Below are positions 1-9,653 of a stretch of 64,000 bases of DNA, piece by piece. The stretch covers positions 3,720,001-3,784,000 of the forward strand of contig CAWGFG010000006.1 of NCBI GenBank assembly GCA_963821815.1, written 5' to 3'. The first letter of the stretch is position 1. Each line of letters opens with the position of its first letter. Origin of the DNA: JASGTU01 sp963821815 (GTDB lineage: Bacteria; Chloroflexota; Anaerolineae; Caldilineales; Caldilineaceae). The notes beneath the pieces are model-generated. The model was not told the origin of the DNA. It ran no database searches and saw nothing but the letters and a program-made list of their open reading frames with translations. A program made the position numbers and the translations under genes.

Positions 1-1595
1 CTGGTGAACGCGATCTGGAAAATCCGCTAGCCGCGGTGCAGATGGGCCTTATCTATGTCAACCCGGAAGGCCCCAATGGCAACCCTGATCCGCTCGCATC
101 CGCCGTTGACATACGCGAGACATTCGCTCGCATGGCTATGAATGACGAAGAGACTGTGGCGCTAATCGCCGGCGGTCACACCTTTGGTAAGACGCACGGT
201 GCAGGTGACGCAGGTCTGCTCGGTCCCGAACCAGAAGGCGCGCCGATTCAAAACCAGGGACTGGGCTGGATCAGCAAGTACGCATCCGGCGTGGGCGATG
301 ACACGATTACCAGCGGCATCGAAGGCGCATGGACCCCCACGCCAATCACCTGGGACATGAGCTTTTTCGACACGCTGTTCGGCTATGAGTGGACGAAGGT
401 CAAGAGCCCGGCAGGGGCGTGGCAGTGGATTCCCACGGATCCGGCGGCAGCCGATACCGTACCCATGGCCCACAATCCGAGTAAACATGTGGCGCCTATG
501 ATGACTACGGCTGACATGGCACTGCGCATGGATCCCATCTACGAGCCCATCGCCAGACACTTCCATGCCAACCCGGATGAGTTTGCCGATGCATTTGCGC
601 GCGCGTGGTACAAGTTGACCCATCGCGACATGGGTCCCATCACACGTTATCTTGGACCGGAAGTGCCGGACGAAGAGTTGATCTGGCAGGATCCCATCCC
701 GGCTGTCGACCATGAACTGGCTGACTCGCAGGATATTGCCGAGCTCAAGGAGAAGATCCTGGCTACCGGACTCTCCATCTCGCAACTTGTGTATACAGCA
801 TGGTCCTCCGCTTCGACCTTCCGCGGTTCAGATAAGCGCGGCGGCGCAAACGGCGCTCGCATCCGCTTGGACCCGCAGAACGACTGGGAGGTCAACCAGC
901 CGCAGCAGCTACAGAAGGTGCTGCAGGCGCTGGAAGGCGTTCAGCAGGACTTTAATAACAAGCAGTCTGGTAACAAGAAGGTCTCACTGGCAGACTTGAT
1001 TGTGTTGGGCGGATGCGCTGCAGTGGAGCAGGCGGCGAAGAACGCAGGCTACAATGTCACGGTTCCTTTCACGCCCGGTCGTATGGATGCCAGCGCCGAA
1101 CAGACTGATGTTGAGGCGTTCGAGGTGCTGGAGCCCGCTGCGGATGGTTTCCGCAACTACCTGCCCACCCAGTACAGCATGTCTGCCGAGGAACTGCTGA
1201 TCGATCGTGCGCAGTTGCTGACGCTTACTGTACCGGAAATGACTGTGCTCATCGGCGGGCTACGCATGCTAGACGCTAACTTCGAGCATTCTCAGCATGG
1301 CGTGTTCACGGACCGACCGGGGTCGCTAACCAACGACTTCTTCGTGAACCTGCTGGACATGGATTACGAATGGAAGCCGACTTCGGCAGACGAGTACATA
1401 TTCGAGATTCGCGACCGCGCCACAGGCGAGCTCAAGTGGACCGGCACCCGAGTAGACCTCATCTTCGGGTCCAACTCTGAGTTACGTGCTGTTGCCGAGG
1501 TCTATGGCAGCGACGATGGCAAGGATAAATTCGTGAACGACTTCGTGACTGCATGGAACAAAGTCATGAAACTCGATCGGTTCGACCTGGGCTAG
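1..1595 (+). CDS. katG: catalase-peroxidase KatG, 5'-truncated by window edge
   Basis: Bifunctional heme catalase-peroxidase that removes H2O2 and protects against oxidative stress. The reading frame is open from base 3, so the N-terminal third, with the distal Arg/Trp/His, lies outside the window. The visible part aligns colinearly with mycobacterial KatG numbering: Tyr of MGLIYVNPEGP = Tyr229, Met of ARMAMNDEE = Met255 (two members of the Met-Tyr-Trp adduct), His of AGGHTFGKTHG = proximal heme ligand His270, Ser of ITSGIE = Ser315, and the following Trp = Trp321. The stop falls at about residue 741, the usual family length. The C-terminal, heme-less peroxidase-like domain is intact. It ends in TAG and is followed by a hairpin. 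Family assignment is very secure. Confidence 0.97.
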   Translation, partial: GERDLENPLAAVQMGLIYVNPEGPNGNPDPLASAVDIRETFARMAMNDEETVALIAGGHTFGKTHGAGDAGLLGPEPEGAPIQNQGLGWISKYASGVGDDTITSGIEGAWTPTPITWDMSFFDTLFGYEWTKVKSPAGAWQWIPTDPAAADTVPMAHNPSKHVAPMMTTADMALRMDPIYEPIARHFHANPDEFADAFARAWYKLTHRDMGPITRYLGPEVPDEELIWQDPIPAVDHELADSQDIAELKEKILATGLSISQLVYTAWSSASTFRGSDKRGGANGARIRLDPQNDWEVNQPQQLQKVLQALEGVQQDFNNKQSGNKKVSLADLIVLGGCAAVEQAAKNAGYNVTVPFTPGRMDASAEQTDVEAFEVLEPAADGFRNYLPTQYSMSAEELLIDRAQLLTLTVPEMTVLIGGLRMLDANFEHSQHGVFTDRPGSLTNDFFVNLLDMDYEWKPTSADEYIFEIRDRATGELKWTGTRVDLIFGSNSELRAVAEVYGSDDGKDKFVNDFVTAWNKVMKLDRFDLG

Positions 1596-1630
1596 GCAGA
1601 CACTGAAGACGCGGTACCATTTGATCACAG

Positions 1631-1665
1631 CACCGGCGGCGTAGTTTGTACCGCCGGTGTATTTA
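1631..1665 (+). terminator. hairpin terminator after katG
   Basis: Perfect 9-bp inverted repeat CACCGGCGG (1631-1639) / CCGCCGGTG (1651-1659) with an 11-nt loop, followed by the T-rich stretch TATTTATT. It starts 35 nt after the katG stop. Confidence 0.7.
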
Positions 1666-1905
1666 TTCCCGTAGTCTACTGACAGGCGCCAAAGTAGCTA
1701 CTCGGCACCGAATCTACATGGTGCCATGGACCGATGCGCGGGTGACATTTTCGTCCGCCACAAACTCTGAGTTGAGTCTCAAGTAAAAACTTGGTAGACT
1801 GGCAACATTGTACTCGACGCTATCGACATTTTGGCTGCATTCGCTCAAGATAGTTCCCAAAGTCGCTATCCTCGAACGCGGTCACGAAACTGTTTACCCA
1901 TTCAT
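1666..1905. other. gene-free spacer katG to HTH protein
   Basis: Beyond the katG terminator I see no supported gene. The frame of the downstream HTH gene is open back to a TTG at 1831, but the residues before 1906 do not look like protein of that family. Confidence 0.4.
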
Positions 1906-2496
1906 ATGCGCAGACCTGTATTTGTCAGACACCTGTCTATCGACGAGCATCGTTTGCTGGAAGAGCTGAAACAGACGACAGACCGGCTTGAACGTGTTCG
2001 AGCACGGATCATCCTGGAATCGAACGACGGAGCGATTGCTGCTGAGATCGCCCAGCGAGTCGGCTGGACGCCGCGCGCCGTACGTCGTGTTGTGCAGCGG
2101 TTCAATGCGGATGGTATGCCGAGCGTGTACGATCAGCGTCATCAAAATCTGGGCAGACATCGCATCGTGACTGAGGAATGGCAAGGTTATCTGTTGTCAC
2201 TCATCGAACAGTCGCCGACGGTCTACGGTACTCCAGCCACACGCTGGACCGCTATGCGCTTATCCACAGAATTGAACAGCAGGTACAATATCCGTATCAG
2301 CGAAGAGCGGGTTCGGTATTATCTGCGTCGCAACGGCTATTATTTTGACCGTAGCGGTTGGTGCAAGAACACGGACCTTCGTGTTGATTCCATCGTTGAT
2401 TTGATCCTCGACTCTGTCGCTTGTTCTGAGCGAACAATGACTCGATACCAGACAAGTCCCGCCACGGATACAAACAGTCTAGACAACGAATACTGA
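1906..2496 (+). CDS. orphan helix-turn-helix protein, IS630-like DNA-binding part without DDE domain
   Basis: A 196-residue protein. Residues about 20-70 form a homeodomain-like HTH (RARIILESN, AAEIAQRVGWTPRAVRRVVQRF) as in IS630/Tc1-mariner transposases. Residues about 105-150 form a second winged-helix-like segment (MRLSTELNSRY, RVRYYLRRNGYY). No DDE catalytic domain follows; the tail of about 45 residues is polar. I chose the ATG at 1906 over the TTG at 1831 because similarity starts there; no clear ribosome binding site helps. It may be a domesticated or truncated transposase or a stand-alone regulator. No inverted repeats or target duplication were seen around it. Function unknown. Confidence 0.6.
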   Translation: MRRPVFVRHLSIDEHRLLEELKQTTDRLERVRARIILESNDGAIAAEIAQRVGWTPRAVRRVVQRFNADGMPSVYDQRHQNLGRHRIVTEEWQGYLLSLIEQSPTVYGTPATRWTAMRLSTELNSRYNIRISEERVRYYLRRNGYYFDRSGWCKNTDLRVDSIVDLILDSVACSERTMTRYQTSPATDTNSLDNEY

Positions 2497-2876
2497 CGGT
2501 TACCTGATGATGTGGTGCATTGTGCAGAAGGCATACGAACCTCAAATCGGTCCGTGGCTCCTCATAGACGTATCTAGTTAGTCCACCAGAGTAACAACTA
2601 TTGTTCAGCATCGGATACGTCTCACGGCTGCTTTCTGAGCCAAGTTGCAAGGAACGTGCACTTGAAAAATTTGTCGTACAGCTGGCAATGAAATCTATTT
2701 TATGATAATATTACCAGAGTAACGCATTCGATTTCCCCTTTCCAAGAAATCCACCTGCAGTAGCTACTGACTTATTTGGTTTTTTATTGCATCCAAAGGG
2801 ACCGAATTAAACTCGCTGGGTTATTACGCAGCTGATGAATGAATTTGAGTACATATATCACCATAGGAGTACTAAA
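2497..2876. other. gene-free region upstream of proV
   Basis: About 380 bp with no supported gene. It must hold the proV promoter, but no convincing -35/-10 pair stands out. The region just upstream of proV is AT-rich. Confidence 0.4.
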
Positions 2877-4247
2877 GTGGCCCAAGTTGAAGTGAAAAAT
2901 CTCTATAAAATCTTCGGTCCACATCCGGCTAAAGCGCTGAGTATGCTTGAGAATGGTGTTTCCAAGCAGGAGATCATGGAGGCGACAAGCCATGCAATTG
3001 CTTTGCAGGATGTGAACCTGGAGATCGAAGAGGGCGAAGTGTTTGTGGTCATGGGTCTTTCGGGTAGCGGAAAGTCCACGTTTATCCGCTGTTTGAATCG
3101 CCTGATCGAACCCACGAGCGGCGAGATTCTGGTGAACGAGACTAATGTATTGGCGATGAACAAGGAGCAGTTGCGCCAACTGCGCCTAAACGACATGTCT
3201 ATGGTTTTTCAGCGCTTTAGCCTCTTACCCCACCGAACTGTGCTGGACAACACCGCATTCGGTCTCGAAATCCAAGGCATGAAGAAGGCGGAACGCTATA
3301 AGTCGGCCATACATTGGCTCGAGGTTGTGGGCCTGAAAGGCTGGGAGGAGAGCTACCCTGAGCAGCTCAGCGGCGGCATGCAACAGCGCGTCGGCCTGGC
3401 GCGTGCGCTGACAACCAACCCGGAAATCCTGTTAATGGATGAGCCTTTTAGCGCGCTGGATCCGCTGATTCGTCGCGAAATGCAAGAGGAGCTGCTGAAT
3501 CTCCAGGCTAAGCTACACAAGACAATCATCTTCATTACACATGATCTGGATGAGGCGCTCTATCTTGGCGATCGCATTGCGATCCTGAAGGATGGACTTG
3601 TGGTGCAGGTTGGCGAGCCTGAAGATATCCTAACGAATCCCGCCACCGACTATGTGGCTGACTTTACTCGCGACGTAAACCGCAGCCGCGTCATCACAGT
3701 GGAATCCGCCATGATCAAACCGAGGGCGCTGGCTTCGCACCACGCCGGGCCAAAGGTTGCGCTGCAACTCATGGAATCGCAGGGCGTTTCCAGCGCATAT
3801 GTTGTCGATCGAGATCGATGCTTCCAAGGCATTATCACAACTGACGACGCAATTCGTGCAGCTCGAGAAGGCGCTAAGAATCTCGAAGGATATGTGACAA
3901 AAGATGTGCCGCGTTCCACGCCGGACCTGGTGCTCTTCGACTTAATGTCTACTGCTGCCGAGTCCAGAACGCCCATTGCAGTTGTCAATGATGAAGGCAA
4001 GCTGGTGGGCATACTGCCCCGCGTCGCCGTCATCAGCGCATTGGCAGGCAACAGCGATGTGCAGGTGGACGCGCATATTTCCGGCGCGGGCGCCAGCACG
4101 AATGGAACCAACGGCAGCGCGTCAAAACCAAACGGCGTTGAGACAACTGGCAACGGCTCGACGGGACGCCAATCTGCGAATGGTGAAAGTGCAGTCGCAT
4201 CGGATGGAAGAGCAGCCGAGGAAGAACTGGAAGAAGCAGTCGTGTAA
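2877..4247 (+). CDS. proV: glycine betaine/proline ABC transporter ATP-binding protein ProV
   Basis: ATPase of an osmoprotectant (glycine betaine/L-proline) importer, cytoplasmic side. Start is GTG 2877, set by AGGAG at 2865-2869; the upstream ATG at 2835 has no such site. The protein is 456 residues. The ProV-type N-terminus (KNLYKIFGPHP) is followed by Walker A GLSGSGKST (60-68), signature LSGGMQQR (164-171), Walker B ILLMDEP (184-190) and the H-loop THDLDEA. A tandem CBS pair lies at about 275-395; in OpuA-type systems this pair senses ionic strength. The last 50 or so residues are a low-complexity Gly/Asn/Ser/Glu tail not typical of the family. First gene of proV-proX-proW. Confidence 0.95.
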   Translation: MAQVEVKNLYKIFGPHPAKALSMLENGVSKQEIMEATSHAIALQDVNLEIEEGEVFVVMGLSGSGKSTFIRCLNRLIEPTSGEILVNETNVLAMNKEQLRQLRLNDMSMVFQRFSLLPHRTVLDNTAFGLEIQGMKKAERYKSAIHWLEVVGLKGWEESYPEQLSGGMQQRVGLARALTTNPEILLMDEPFSALDPLIRREMQEELLNLQAKLHKTIIFITHDLDEALYLGDRIAILKDGLVVQVGEPEDILTNPATDYVADFTRDVNRSRVITVESAMIKPRALASHHAGPKVALQLMESQGVSSAYVVDRDRCFQGIITTDDAIRAAREGAKNLEGYVTKDVPRSTPDLVLFDLMSTAAESRTPIAVVNDEGKLVGILPRVAVISALAGNSDVQVDAHISGAGASTNGTNGSASKPNGVETTGNGSTGRQSANGESAVASDGRAAEEELEEAVV

Positions 4248-4459
4248 AGCGTAGGAATCGACTGAGCCAGTCTTGACATATCGAGGCGGTCGTCTAGCTC
4301 TCGTAGCGCTATGTAGCTGCAAAATTATGACTATGTAGTGAGAAGAAAAATATGTTCGATATAGTTCAGCGCCGTGTGCAACAGTCTGCATTTGATCACG
4401 AAAAGTGTTGCGTTGCCTGAATTGCAATCATAAACAGCGAAAGCTGAAAGGAGCAAGTA

Positions 4460-5632
4460 GTGCAGAAAAGAAAATCAATTGTAGGGATTCTGGGGATGCT
4501 ACTCATCTTGGCGATGATCGTCAGTGCATGTGCAGCCCCTGCAGCAGAGACAGGCGCAGCGCCGGCAGAATCCGCAGCTGCGACCACCGATACCACTGGG
4601 GAGAGTGCAGCTACTGATGAAGCCTCTACTGCCATGGCGGATGACGCTGAAAAAGGAACGGTAAGGCTGGCTGACGTCCAGTGGCAGACTATCTGGATCA
4701 ACAATGCGATTGCCAAGTTCATCATTGAAAATGGGTACGACTATCCAGTGGAGACTGTGGAAGTAACGACCCCGATCGCTCAGCAGGCGCTGGTGGACGG
4801 CGAGCTGGATATCCATATGGAACTCTGGCGCTACAATATCCTCGATTGGTACAACGAGGTCACCGCATCCGGTGAGCTAATCGACTTGGGCAACACGTTC
4901 GAGAAGTCAACGCAGGGCTGGTATGTGCCGCGCTACGTCATTGAAGGCGACCCTGATCGAGGCATCGAACCAATGGCGCCGGATCTCCAGTCTGTCTACG
5001 ACTTGGCGCAGTACAAAGATGTGTTCCAGGATCCGGAAGACTCGGAAAAAGGACTGCTGATCAATTGCATTACCGGTTGGCTGTGCGCCACCTCGAATCA
5101 GGTGAAGCTGCAAGCCTTTGGCCTGGCGGATGATTACAACACCTTGGAACCAGGTGCAACCGCAGCACTGGATGCTGCCATTGCAGGTGCATATAAAAAA
5201 GGCGATCCGATCCTGGCCTATTACTGGGAACCCACATGGCTCATGGGCGCCTACGACTTGGTCCAGCTTGAAATGCCGGAATGGTCAATCGAGTGTGATA
5301 ACGAGACTCAGCGAGCGATCACCGGCGAGATCGATGTCGAAGATGTTGGTGAAGTCGCGGCCTGTGGTTTCCAAACGTATGGCATCCACAAAGGTGTGAG
5401 TAACGAGTTCTACAAACGTTCTCCGGAACTGGTGTCATTCCTGGAAGCGATGATGGTCGGTACGGACCGACTCAATAAGACGTCGGCTTACATGAGCGAA
5501 AATGAGACTTCCGCAGACGAAGCAGCGCTCTGGTTCTTCGACAACTACCAGGATGTGTGGCGTGAATGGGTACCTGATGACGTAGAGGCTAAAGTTGACG
5601 CCGCACTGACTGAGGCAGGCGTTGAGATGTAA
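4460..5632 (+). CDS. proX: glycine betaine/proline ABC transporter substrate-binding lipoprotein ProX
   Basis: Captures glycine betaine or proline betaine outside the membrane and delivers it to ProW. Start is GTG 4460, with AAAGGAG at 4447-4453. The lipoprotein signal peptide has charged MQKRK, a hydrophobic core and a lipobox ending at Cys24 (VSAC), followed by an Ala/Thr/Glu-rich linker to about residue 65. The OpuAC-type binding domain follows, with aromatic segments such as WQTIWINN, HMELWRYN, ITGWLC and YYWEPTWLMG that in this family build the Trp box around the quaternary amine. At 390 residues it is slightly long because of the linker. It sits between proV and proW, which differs from the E. 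coli order V-W-X. Confidence 0.93.
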   Translation: MQKRKSIVGILGMLLILAMIVSACAAPAAETGAAPAESAAATTDTTGESAATDEASTAMADDAEKGTVRLADVQWQTIWINNAIAKFIIENGYDYPVETVEVTTPIAQQALVDGELDIHMELWRYNILDWYNEVTASGELIDLGNTFEKSTQGWYVPRYVIEGDPDRGIEPMAPDLQSVYDLAQYKDVFQDPEDSEKGLLINCITGWLCATSNQVKLQAFGLADDYNTLEPGATAALDAAIAGAYKKGDPILAYYWEPTWLMGAYDLVQLEMPEWSIECDNETQRAITGEIDVEDVGEVAACGFQTYGIHKGVSNEFYKRSPELVSFLEAMMVGTDRLNKTSAYMSENETSADEAALWFFDNYQDVWREWVPDDVEAKVDAALTEAGVEM

Positions 5633-5698
5633 TCGGTACGTTCATGCGTGACCGGGTAGCTGAACTGTAGCGGGTAAGGCTGTCTGATGGCACATAGA

Positions 5699-5738
5699 TG
5701 AGGCGCCTGATTATCATATAGCGGGCGCCTCACTTTCT
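5699..5738 (+). terminator. intercistronic hairpin between proX and proW
   Basis: Perfect 9-bp stem TGAGGCGCC (5699-5707) / GGCGCCTCA (5724-5732) with a 16-nt loop, followed by CTTTCTGG. It could be a partial terminator or an mRNA-stability hairpin that raises ProX output relative to ProW, as is common after binding-protein genes; that role is inference. Confidence 0.5.
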
Positions 5739-5807
5739 GGTCTGTTGATTGTAGAGACACAAAATTATTGAGATGCATATAAATGTGCATGCTGAGGAGA
5801 AAACAAA

Positions 5808-6659
5808 ATGGGATTTCCGGACCTATTTGAGCTTCCGTTAGAGGGTTGGATTGATGACGGTGTTGAATGGTTGACTATTAAGGGAGATGCGTTTTTTAGC
5901 GCGATCGGCCATGTGCTTTTGCAGCTTTTGCTCTTCCTGGAAGATATCCTGCTTTGGGTCCCTTGGTTCGCGATTATCGCCATCGTCGCCTTGGTCGCCT
6001 GGCGCGTCAAGGACTGGCGTTTGGCCCTTGGCTCAGCTATTGGCTTAACGTTCATAGGATTACTTGGATTGTGGGAAGAGTCAATGGAGACACTGGCAAT
6101 CGTGTTGGCGGCTACGCTGCTGGCAATCCTGGTCGGGGTGCCCATCGGCATCGCTATGTCTCGCAGAAACTGGGTTGAAAGCTTCTTTAAGCCGGTCCTA
6201 GACATGATGCAGACTATGCCGAGTTTTGTCTATCTGATTCCGGCATTAATGCTTTTTGGTCTGGGCAAAGTACCGGCTTTGATAGCAACATTCATTTACG
6301 CAGTACCGCTGTCCATCCGCTTCACCAACTTGGGTATACGCCAGGTACCGGCGGATGTCATTGAAGCCTCAGAGGCGTTCGGCGCGACATCGCAACAGCA
6401 ACTGTACAAGGTGCAATTGCCTCTCGCCATGCCCACAATCATGGCGGGCATCAATCAGACCATCATGATGGCGCTTGCTATGGTGGTCGTCGCTTCCATG
6501 ATTGGCGCTGGCGGTCTTGGATCCGAAGTGCTAAACGGCATCTCGAGGCTGGAAGTGGGGCGCGGTTTCATCGCCGGCATCAGCATTGTGATTCTGGCCA
6601 TCATCATGGACCGCATCACTCAGAACCTGGTGCCAACCCGAACACAGAACGCGGAATAG
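5808..6659 (+). CDS. proW: glycine betaine/proline ABC transporter permease ProW
   Basis: Membrane subunit of the ProVXW importer. ATG 5808 is preceded by GAGGAG at 5794-5799. The protein is 283 residues. A short N-terminal amphipathic part (DLFELPLEGWIDDGVEWLT, typical of ProW) is followed by about six to seven TM segments between residues 30 and 275. The EAA coupling loop is seen as EASEAFGATSQQQLYKVQLP, which contacts ProV. GGLGSEVL near the end is conserved in the family. Third gene of the osmoprotectant cluster, 175 nt after proX. Confidence 0.95.
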   Translation: MGFPDLFELPLEGWIDDGVEWLTIKGDAFFSAIGHVLLQLLLFLEDILLWVPWFAIIAIVALVAWRVKDWRLALGSAIGLTFIGLLGLWEESMETLAIVLAATLLAILVGVPIGIAMSRRNWVESFFKPVLDMMQTMPSFVYLIPALMLFGLGKVPALIATFIYAVPLSIRFTNLGIRQVPADVIEASEAFGATSQQQLYKVQLPLAMPTIMAGINQTIMMALAMVVVASMIGAGGLGSEVLNGISRLEVGRGFIAGISIVILAIIMDRITQNLVPTRTQNAE

Positions 6660-6943
6660 GCGCAATAACGGTTCGCATAATGCGCCAGATGACGGGTGCA
6701 CAATCCACAACAGCAGTCTAGTCGTGTCCAATCGTCCCGCCGTCTGAATGTGGGTCACAAGATGGCGGATGAGGGTCCAAGGTGTAGTCTGTCTACGGGC
6801 GACAATACGCCTTGCGTGCGAATTGTCGCATGCAAGACGCTTCGTCGCCTGCAAAGAACTAGGTCATATATTGGGTTATGAACTTTGATACTAGCTCGAT
6901 TCTCGTATACTGTTGCTTGGCTGAGCTGCTCGTATTAAGGCGG

Positions 6944-8251
6944 CTACTCGCTGTTTGATTCGGCTTCCGAATCGCTTGTTTCCCCTCGCCGCCCTCCCAG
7001 TAGCGCCTCTATCGCCACGGACAACCCAAGCATCACGGCCAACGTCAGCAACTTGATCGGTGAGTTCAGCGCCACTTGCCACAGAAGCACCGCCAGCGCC
7101 ACCACGCACGCAACCATTGAAATGGCAGGCAACCATCGACGACTGTTCGTCTGCTTCGCCAAGCGTATGTTGGCCACGTTTACCATGGCAAAGATGATCA
7201 GGAAACCTGAGCTGCCCATGGTCGAGATGCTCGTCAGGTCGAACAGATTGGCCACGACCAACGTAAGCCCCGCTGTGATGAGCAGGCCAAGGATAGGCTG
7301 CCGCCAAATCTTCTTCTCCAACACCGCCGGCAACTCACCGTCCACGGCGATGATATAACTGAGACGCGTCGCACCGTAGAGGGTGGCGTTGATGGCCGAC
7401 AGGGTGGAGAGCATCGCAGCGACGGCGATGAGCTTAAAGCCGAAGTTGCCCATGAATGGCTGCGCCGCCGCAGCGAGTGCATAGTCCCTGGCGCTGACTA
7501 TTTTATCCACGGGTAGGCTGCCCACCGTTACGACCGATATCGCTATATAGAGCAGAATCACGAAAATGACCGAGTACAGATAGGCGCGGGGTAAGGTACG
7601 CTTTGGGTTTTCAGCATCCTGCGCTGAGTTCGCGATGAGCTCGAAACCTTCATAGGCAACGAATATGATGAAACCCCCAGCCACCAGTTGCAATGGCGAC
7701 GCCCACGTCGAAGGCGCTAACAGTGCCGTGTTGACAACTCGCGTGCCCAACACGACGAACACAAGCAGAATCGCCACCTTTATGGCGACGATCCAACTCT
7801 CCGCACGACCGATGATCGTCGCATTGGCCAAGTTCAGCGCGGTCAGTGCCAAAATACTTGCCGAAATGAGTAGGTGCTTACCCAGAGGCTGCCACGCATC
7901 GGGAAGGAAGGTGGCGCCATAGCTGCCGAACGCATAGGCGTAGAGCGACAGCATGATGACATAACTCAGCCACAGCAGAATGCTCAGGCTGCCTACAAAC
8001 AGGCCGCGACCAAATGCATTGTTCAGGAAGGTGACTGTTCCGCCCTGGCTGGGGAATGCCACAGAGAGTTTGATGTAGGAATAAGTCGTTAGGAGCGCAG
8101 TCAATCCTGCCACGGCAAAGGCGATGGGGGTACCCCCATGCGCCAATTGAACAGCCAGCCCCAAGACGGCAAATATACCGCCGCCCACCATTCCGCCGAT
8201 TCCGATCGCGGCTATTTCCCATAATCCGATCTTCTTCGCATCATCGGTCAT
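6944..8251 (-). CDS. APC-superfamily amino acid/amine permease
   Basis: 435-residue integral membrane transporter of the amino acid-polyamine-organocation superfamily. The TM1 motif GIGGMVGGGIFAVLG (about 17-31) is the unwound substrate-binding helix of APC/LeuT-fold carriers. About 12 hydrophobic segments follow, and YEGFELIANSAQDAENP is the typical TM6-loop segment of basic or neutral amino acid permeases. The short acidic/Ser C-terminus is cytoplasmic. Substrate cannot be told from sequence. No clear ribosome binding site precedes the ATG. It stands alone, convergent with proW across a gene-free spacer of about 280 bp. Confidence 0.88.
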   Translation of the reverse strand: MTDDAKKIGLWEIAAIGIGGMVGGGIFAVLGLAVQLAHGGTPIAFAVAGLTALLTTYSYIKLSVAFPSQGGTVTFLNNAFGRGLFVGSLSILLWLSYVIMLSLYAYAFGSYGATFLPDAWQPLGKHLLISASILALTALNLANATIIGRAESWIVAIKVAILLVFVVLGTRVVNTALLAPSTWASPLQLVAGGFIIFVAYEGFELIANSAQDAENPKRTLPRAYLYSVIFVILLYIAISVVTVGSLPVDKIVSARDYALAAAAQPFMGNFGFKLIAVAAMLSTLSAINATLYGATRLSYIIAVDGELPAVLEKKIWRQPILGLLITAGLTLVVANLFDLTSISTMGSSGFLIIFAMVNVANIRLAKQTNSRRWLPAISMVACVVALAVLLWQVALNSPIKLLTLAVMLGLSVAIEALLGGRRGETSDSEAESNSE

Positions 8252-8419
8252 ATGACATGCAGCTTAATCTGGTTGCTTCGATGTGTTCTAATAGCTCTTA
8301 CTGAATGTCCTGACTATGGCGCTATTCTTACTATCCAGTCCCCGGTCCACAACGATGATCAGGCGAAAGCAATGAGGGTGTATGAGAGGGGCGGGCATCC
8401 ACGTGGACCGGCGACTGGG

Positions 8420-9253
8420 TCAGTCTCCCACCATGCGCCGAATTTCTGGCATGGCGGCTTTGGTTGCCTTGTACCCCTCCTCTATGAGGTCTGAGACGCC
8501 ACGCGGATCCACAGCGTTGTACGACAAAAGCTCGGGCGTAATGATCGACTGCCTTTCGCTTGAATTCAAGTGCACCGAATTATGCGTCACGATCCAGCTG
8601 TAGTTCATAAAGATGTCGATGACATTCCTGGGCGCAGGATTCGGTTCCCGCGCGCGCAAATCGACACCGATAACGCGATTGGCTCCTAACTCGCGCGCGG
8701 ATACCACCGGCAAATGCTCGACGACGCCGCCATCCACCAGCATGTGGTCGCCCCATTGCACCGGCTGAAAAACGCCAGGAATACATGCGCTGGCACGCAC
8801 TGCGTTGGCCAGATTACCGTTTCTGAGCAACATTCTCATACCTGTCGAAATATCCACTGCCGTTGCGCCGTATGGAATCTGCGCATCTTCGATGTTGACG
8901 TCGCCGACCTCGTCGATGATGGATTCTCCCAGGCGGCTGTTGGTCAATAAGCCCATACGAGAGGGGTTGAGCCTGCCCACTGTGAACCAAGAGGCGTTCT
9001 GTACATGCTCTTCAATGGCGGAGATGTCCTTTCCGAACGCATAGAGCGCGCCGATGATTGCTCCCGAACTCGTGCCGGCGATGCAGGCAGGCTTGATGCC
9101 GCTCTCTTCCAAGGCATAAAGCACGCCGACATGTGCGGCGCCAAGCACCGAACCCCCGCTCAGCGCCAGCCCAACAACTATCTCATTCTCATCTGATTGT
9201 CGATATGTGTCCATATATCGGCTATGCCTATTCGAGAGTATCTGTTGCACCAT
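8420..9253 (-). CDS. patatin-like phospholipase (RssA-type)
   Basis: Predicted serine lipid acyl hydrolase. From the ATG at 9253, the oxyanion-hole glycine loop SGGSVLGAAHVG lies at about 32-43, the nucleophile elbow GTSSG at 60-64 (Ser62), and the second catalytic residue in VDGGV (Asp174). This is the complete patatin Ser-Asp dyad. Length about 277 residues matches bacterial RssA/YchK proteins. Starts at 9283 (GTG), 9253 (ATG) and 9214 (ATG) are all possible; none has a strong ribosome binding site. No signal peptide is seen. It ends in TGA, so UGA is a normal stop in this genome. Substrate unknown. Confidence 0.88.
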   Translation of the reverse strand: MVQQILSNRHSRYMDTYRQSDENEIVVGLALSGGSVLGAAHVGVLYALEESGIKPACIAGTSSGAIIGALYAFGKDISAIEEHVQNASWFTVGRLNPSRMGLLTNSRLGESIIDEVGDVNIEDAQIPYGATAVDISTGMRMLLRNGNLANAVRASACIPGVFQPVQWGDHMLVDGGVVEHLPVVSARELGANRVIGVDLRAREPNPAPRNVIDIFMNYSWIVTHNSVHLNSSERQSIITPELLSYNAVDPRGVSDLIEEGYKATKAAMPEIRRMVGD

Positions 9254-9570
9254 TCTATTTCGTTTACTATGTGCACCAGGCACTTGTGTTTGAGATGACT
9301 ACAAAATAGTCAAATGAGTCCAAGGACGAAATGACCTATAGTCGCAACCTGAATCCAACATCCTGTAAAGCGCTTAGATCTGGTATGCAGTCGTTCACTC
9401 CATTCCATGGCCTCACCTCCATTATATCAAGGCGAGTGATGACGCCATAGGCGCAATTCATCAAACATGAGGATAGGACCGAGAATGTGGAGAAAGTTCG
9501 GCTCATCGCGCCAGAAAATGAACCAACTACATTTATGGTCAGCGCGGTCAGATTCACATAAGTCGGTGAT

Positions 9571-9598
9571 GTAGCTATTATAAGCTACCGTGTATAAT
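9571..9598 (+). promoter_or_regulatory. -10 box with overlapping palindrome ahead of the channel gene
   Basis: A consensus TATAAT (9593-9598) lies just downstream of a perfect inverted repeat GTAGCT-N6-AGCTAC (9571-9588). No good -35 is seen. The palindrome fills the -35/-10 spacer, where a repressor or activator could act. Confidence 0.45.
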
Positions 9599-9653
9599 AT
9601 TGAACGCTGAACGCATGCAATCCACCATCAAATTGCCGTTATTGCGGACGACG

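Noticed and set aside
3650..4279. 209-codon open frame antisense to proV
   Set aside because: Its sequence is the low-complexity mirror of the proV CBS domains and Gly/Ser tail; no ribosome site and no family resemblance.
9336..9557. 73-codon frame upstream of the channel gene
   Set aside because: Overlaps the putative regulatory region, no ribosome site, no family resemblance.
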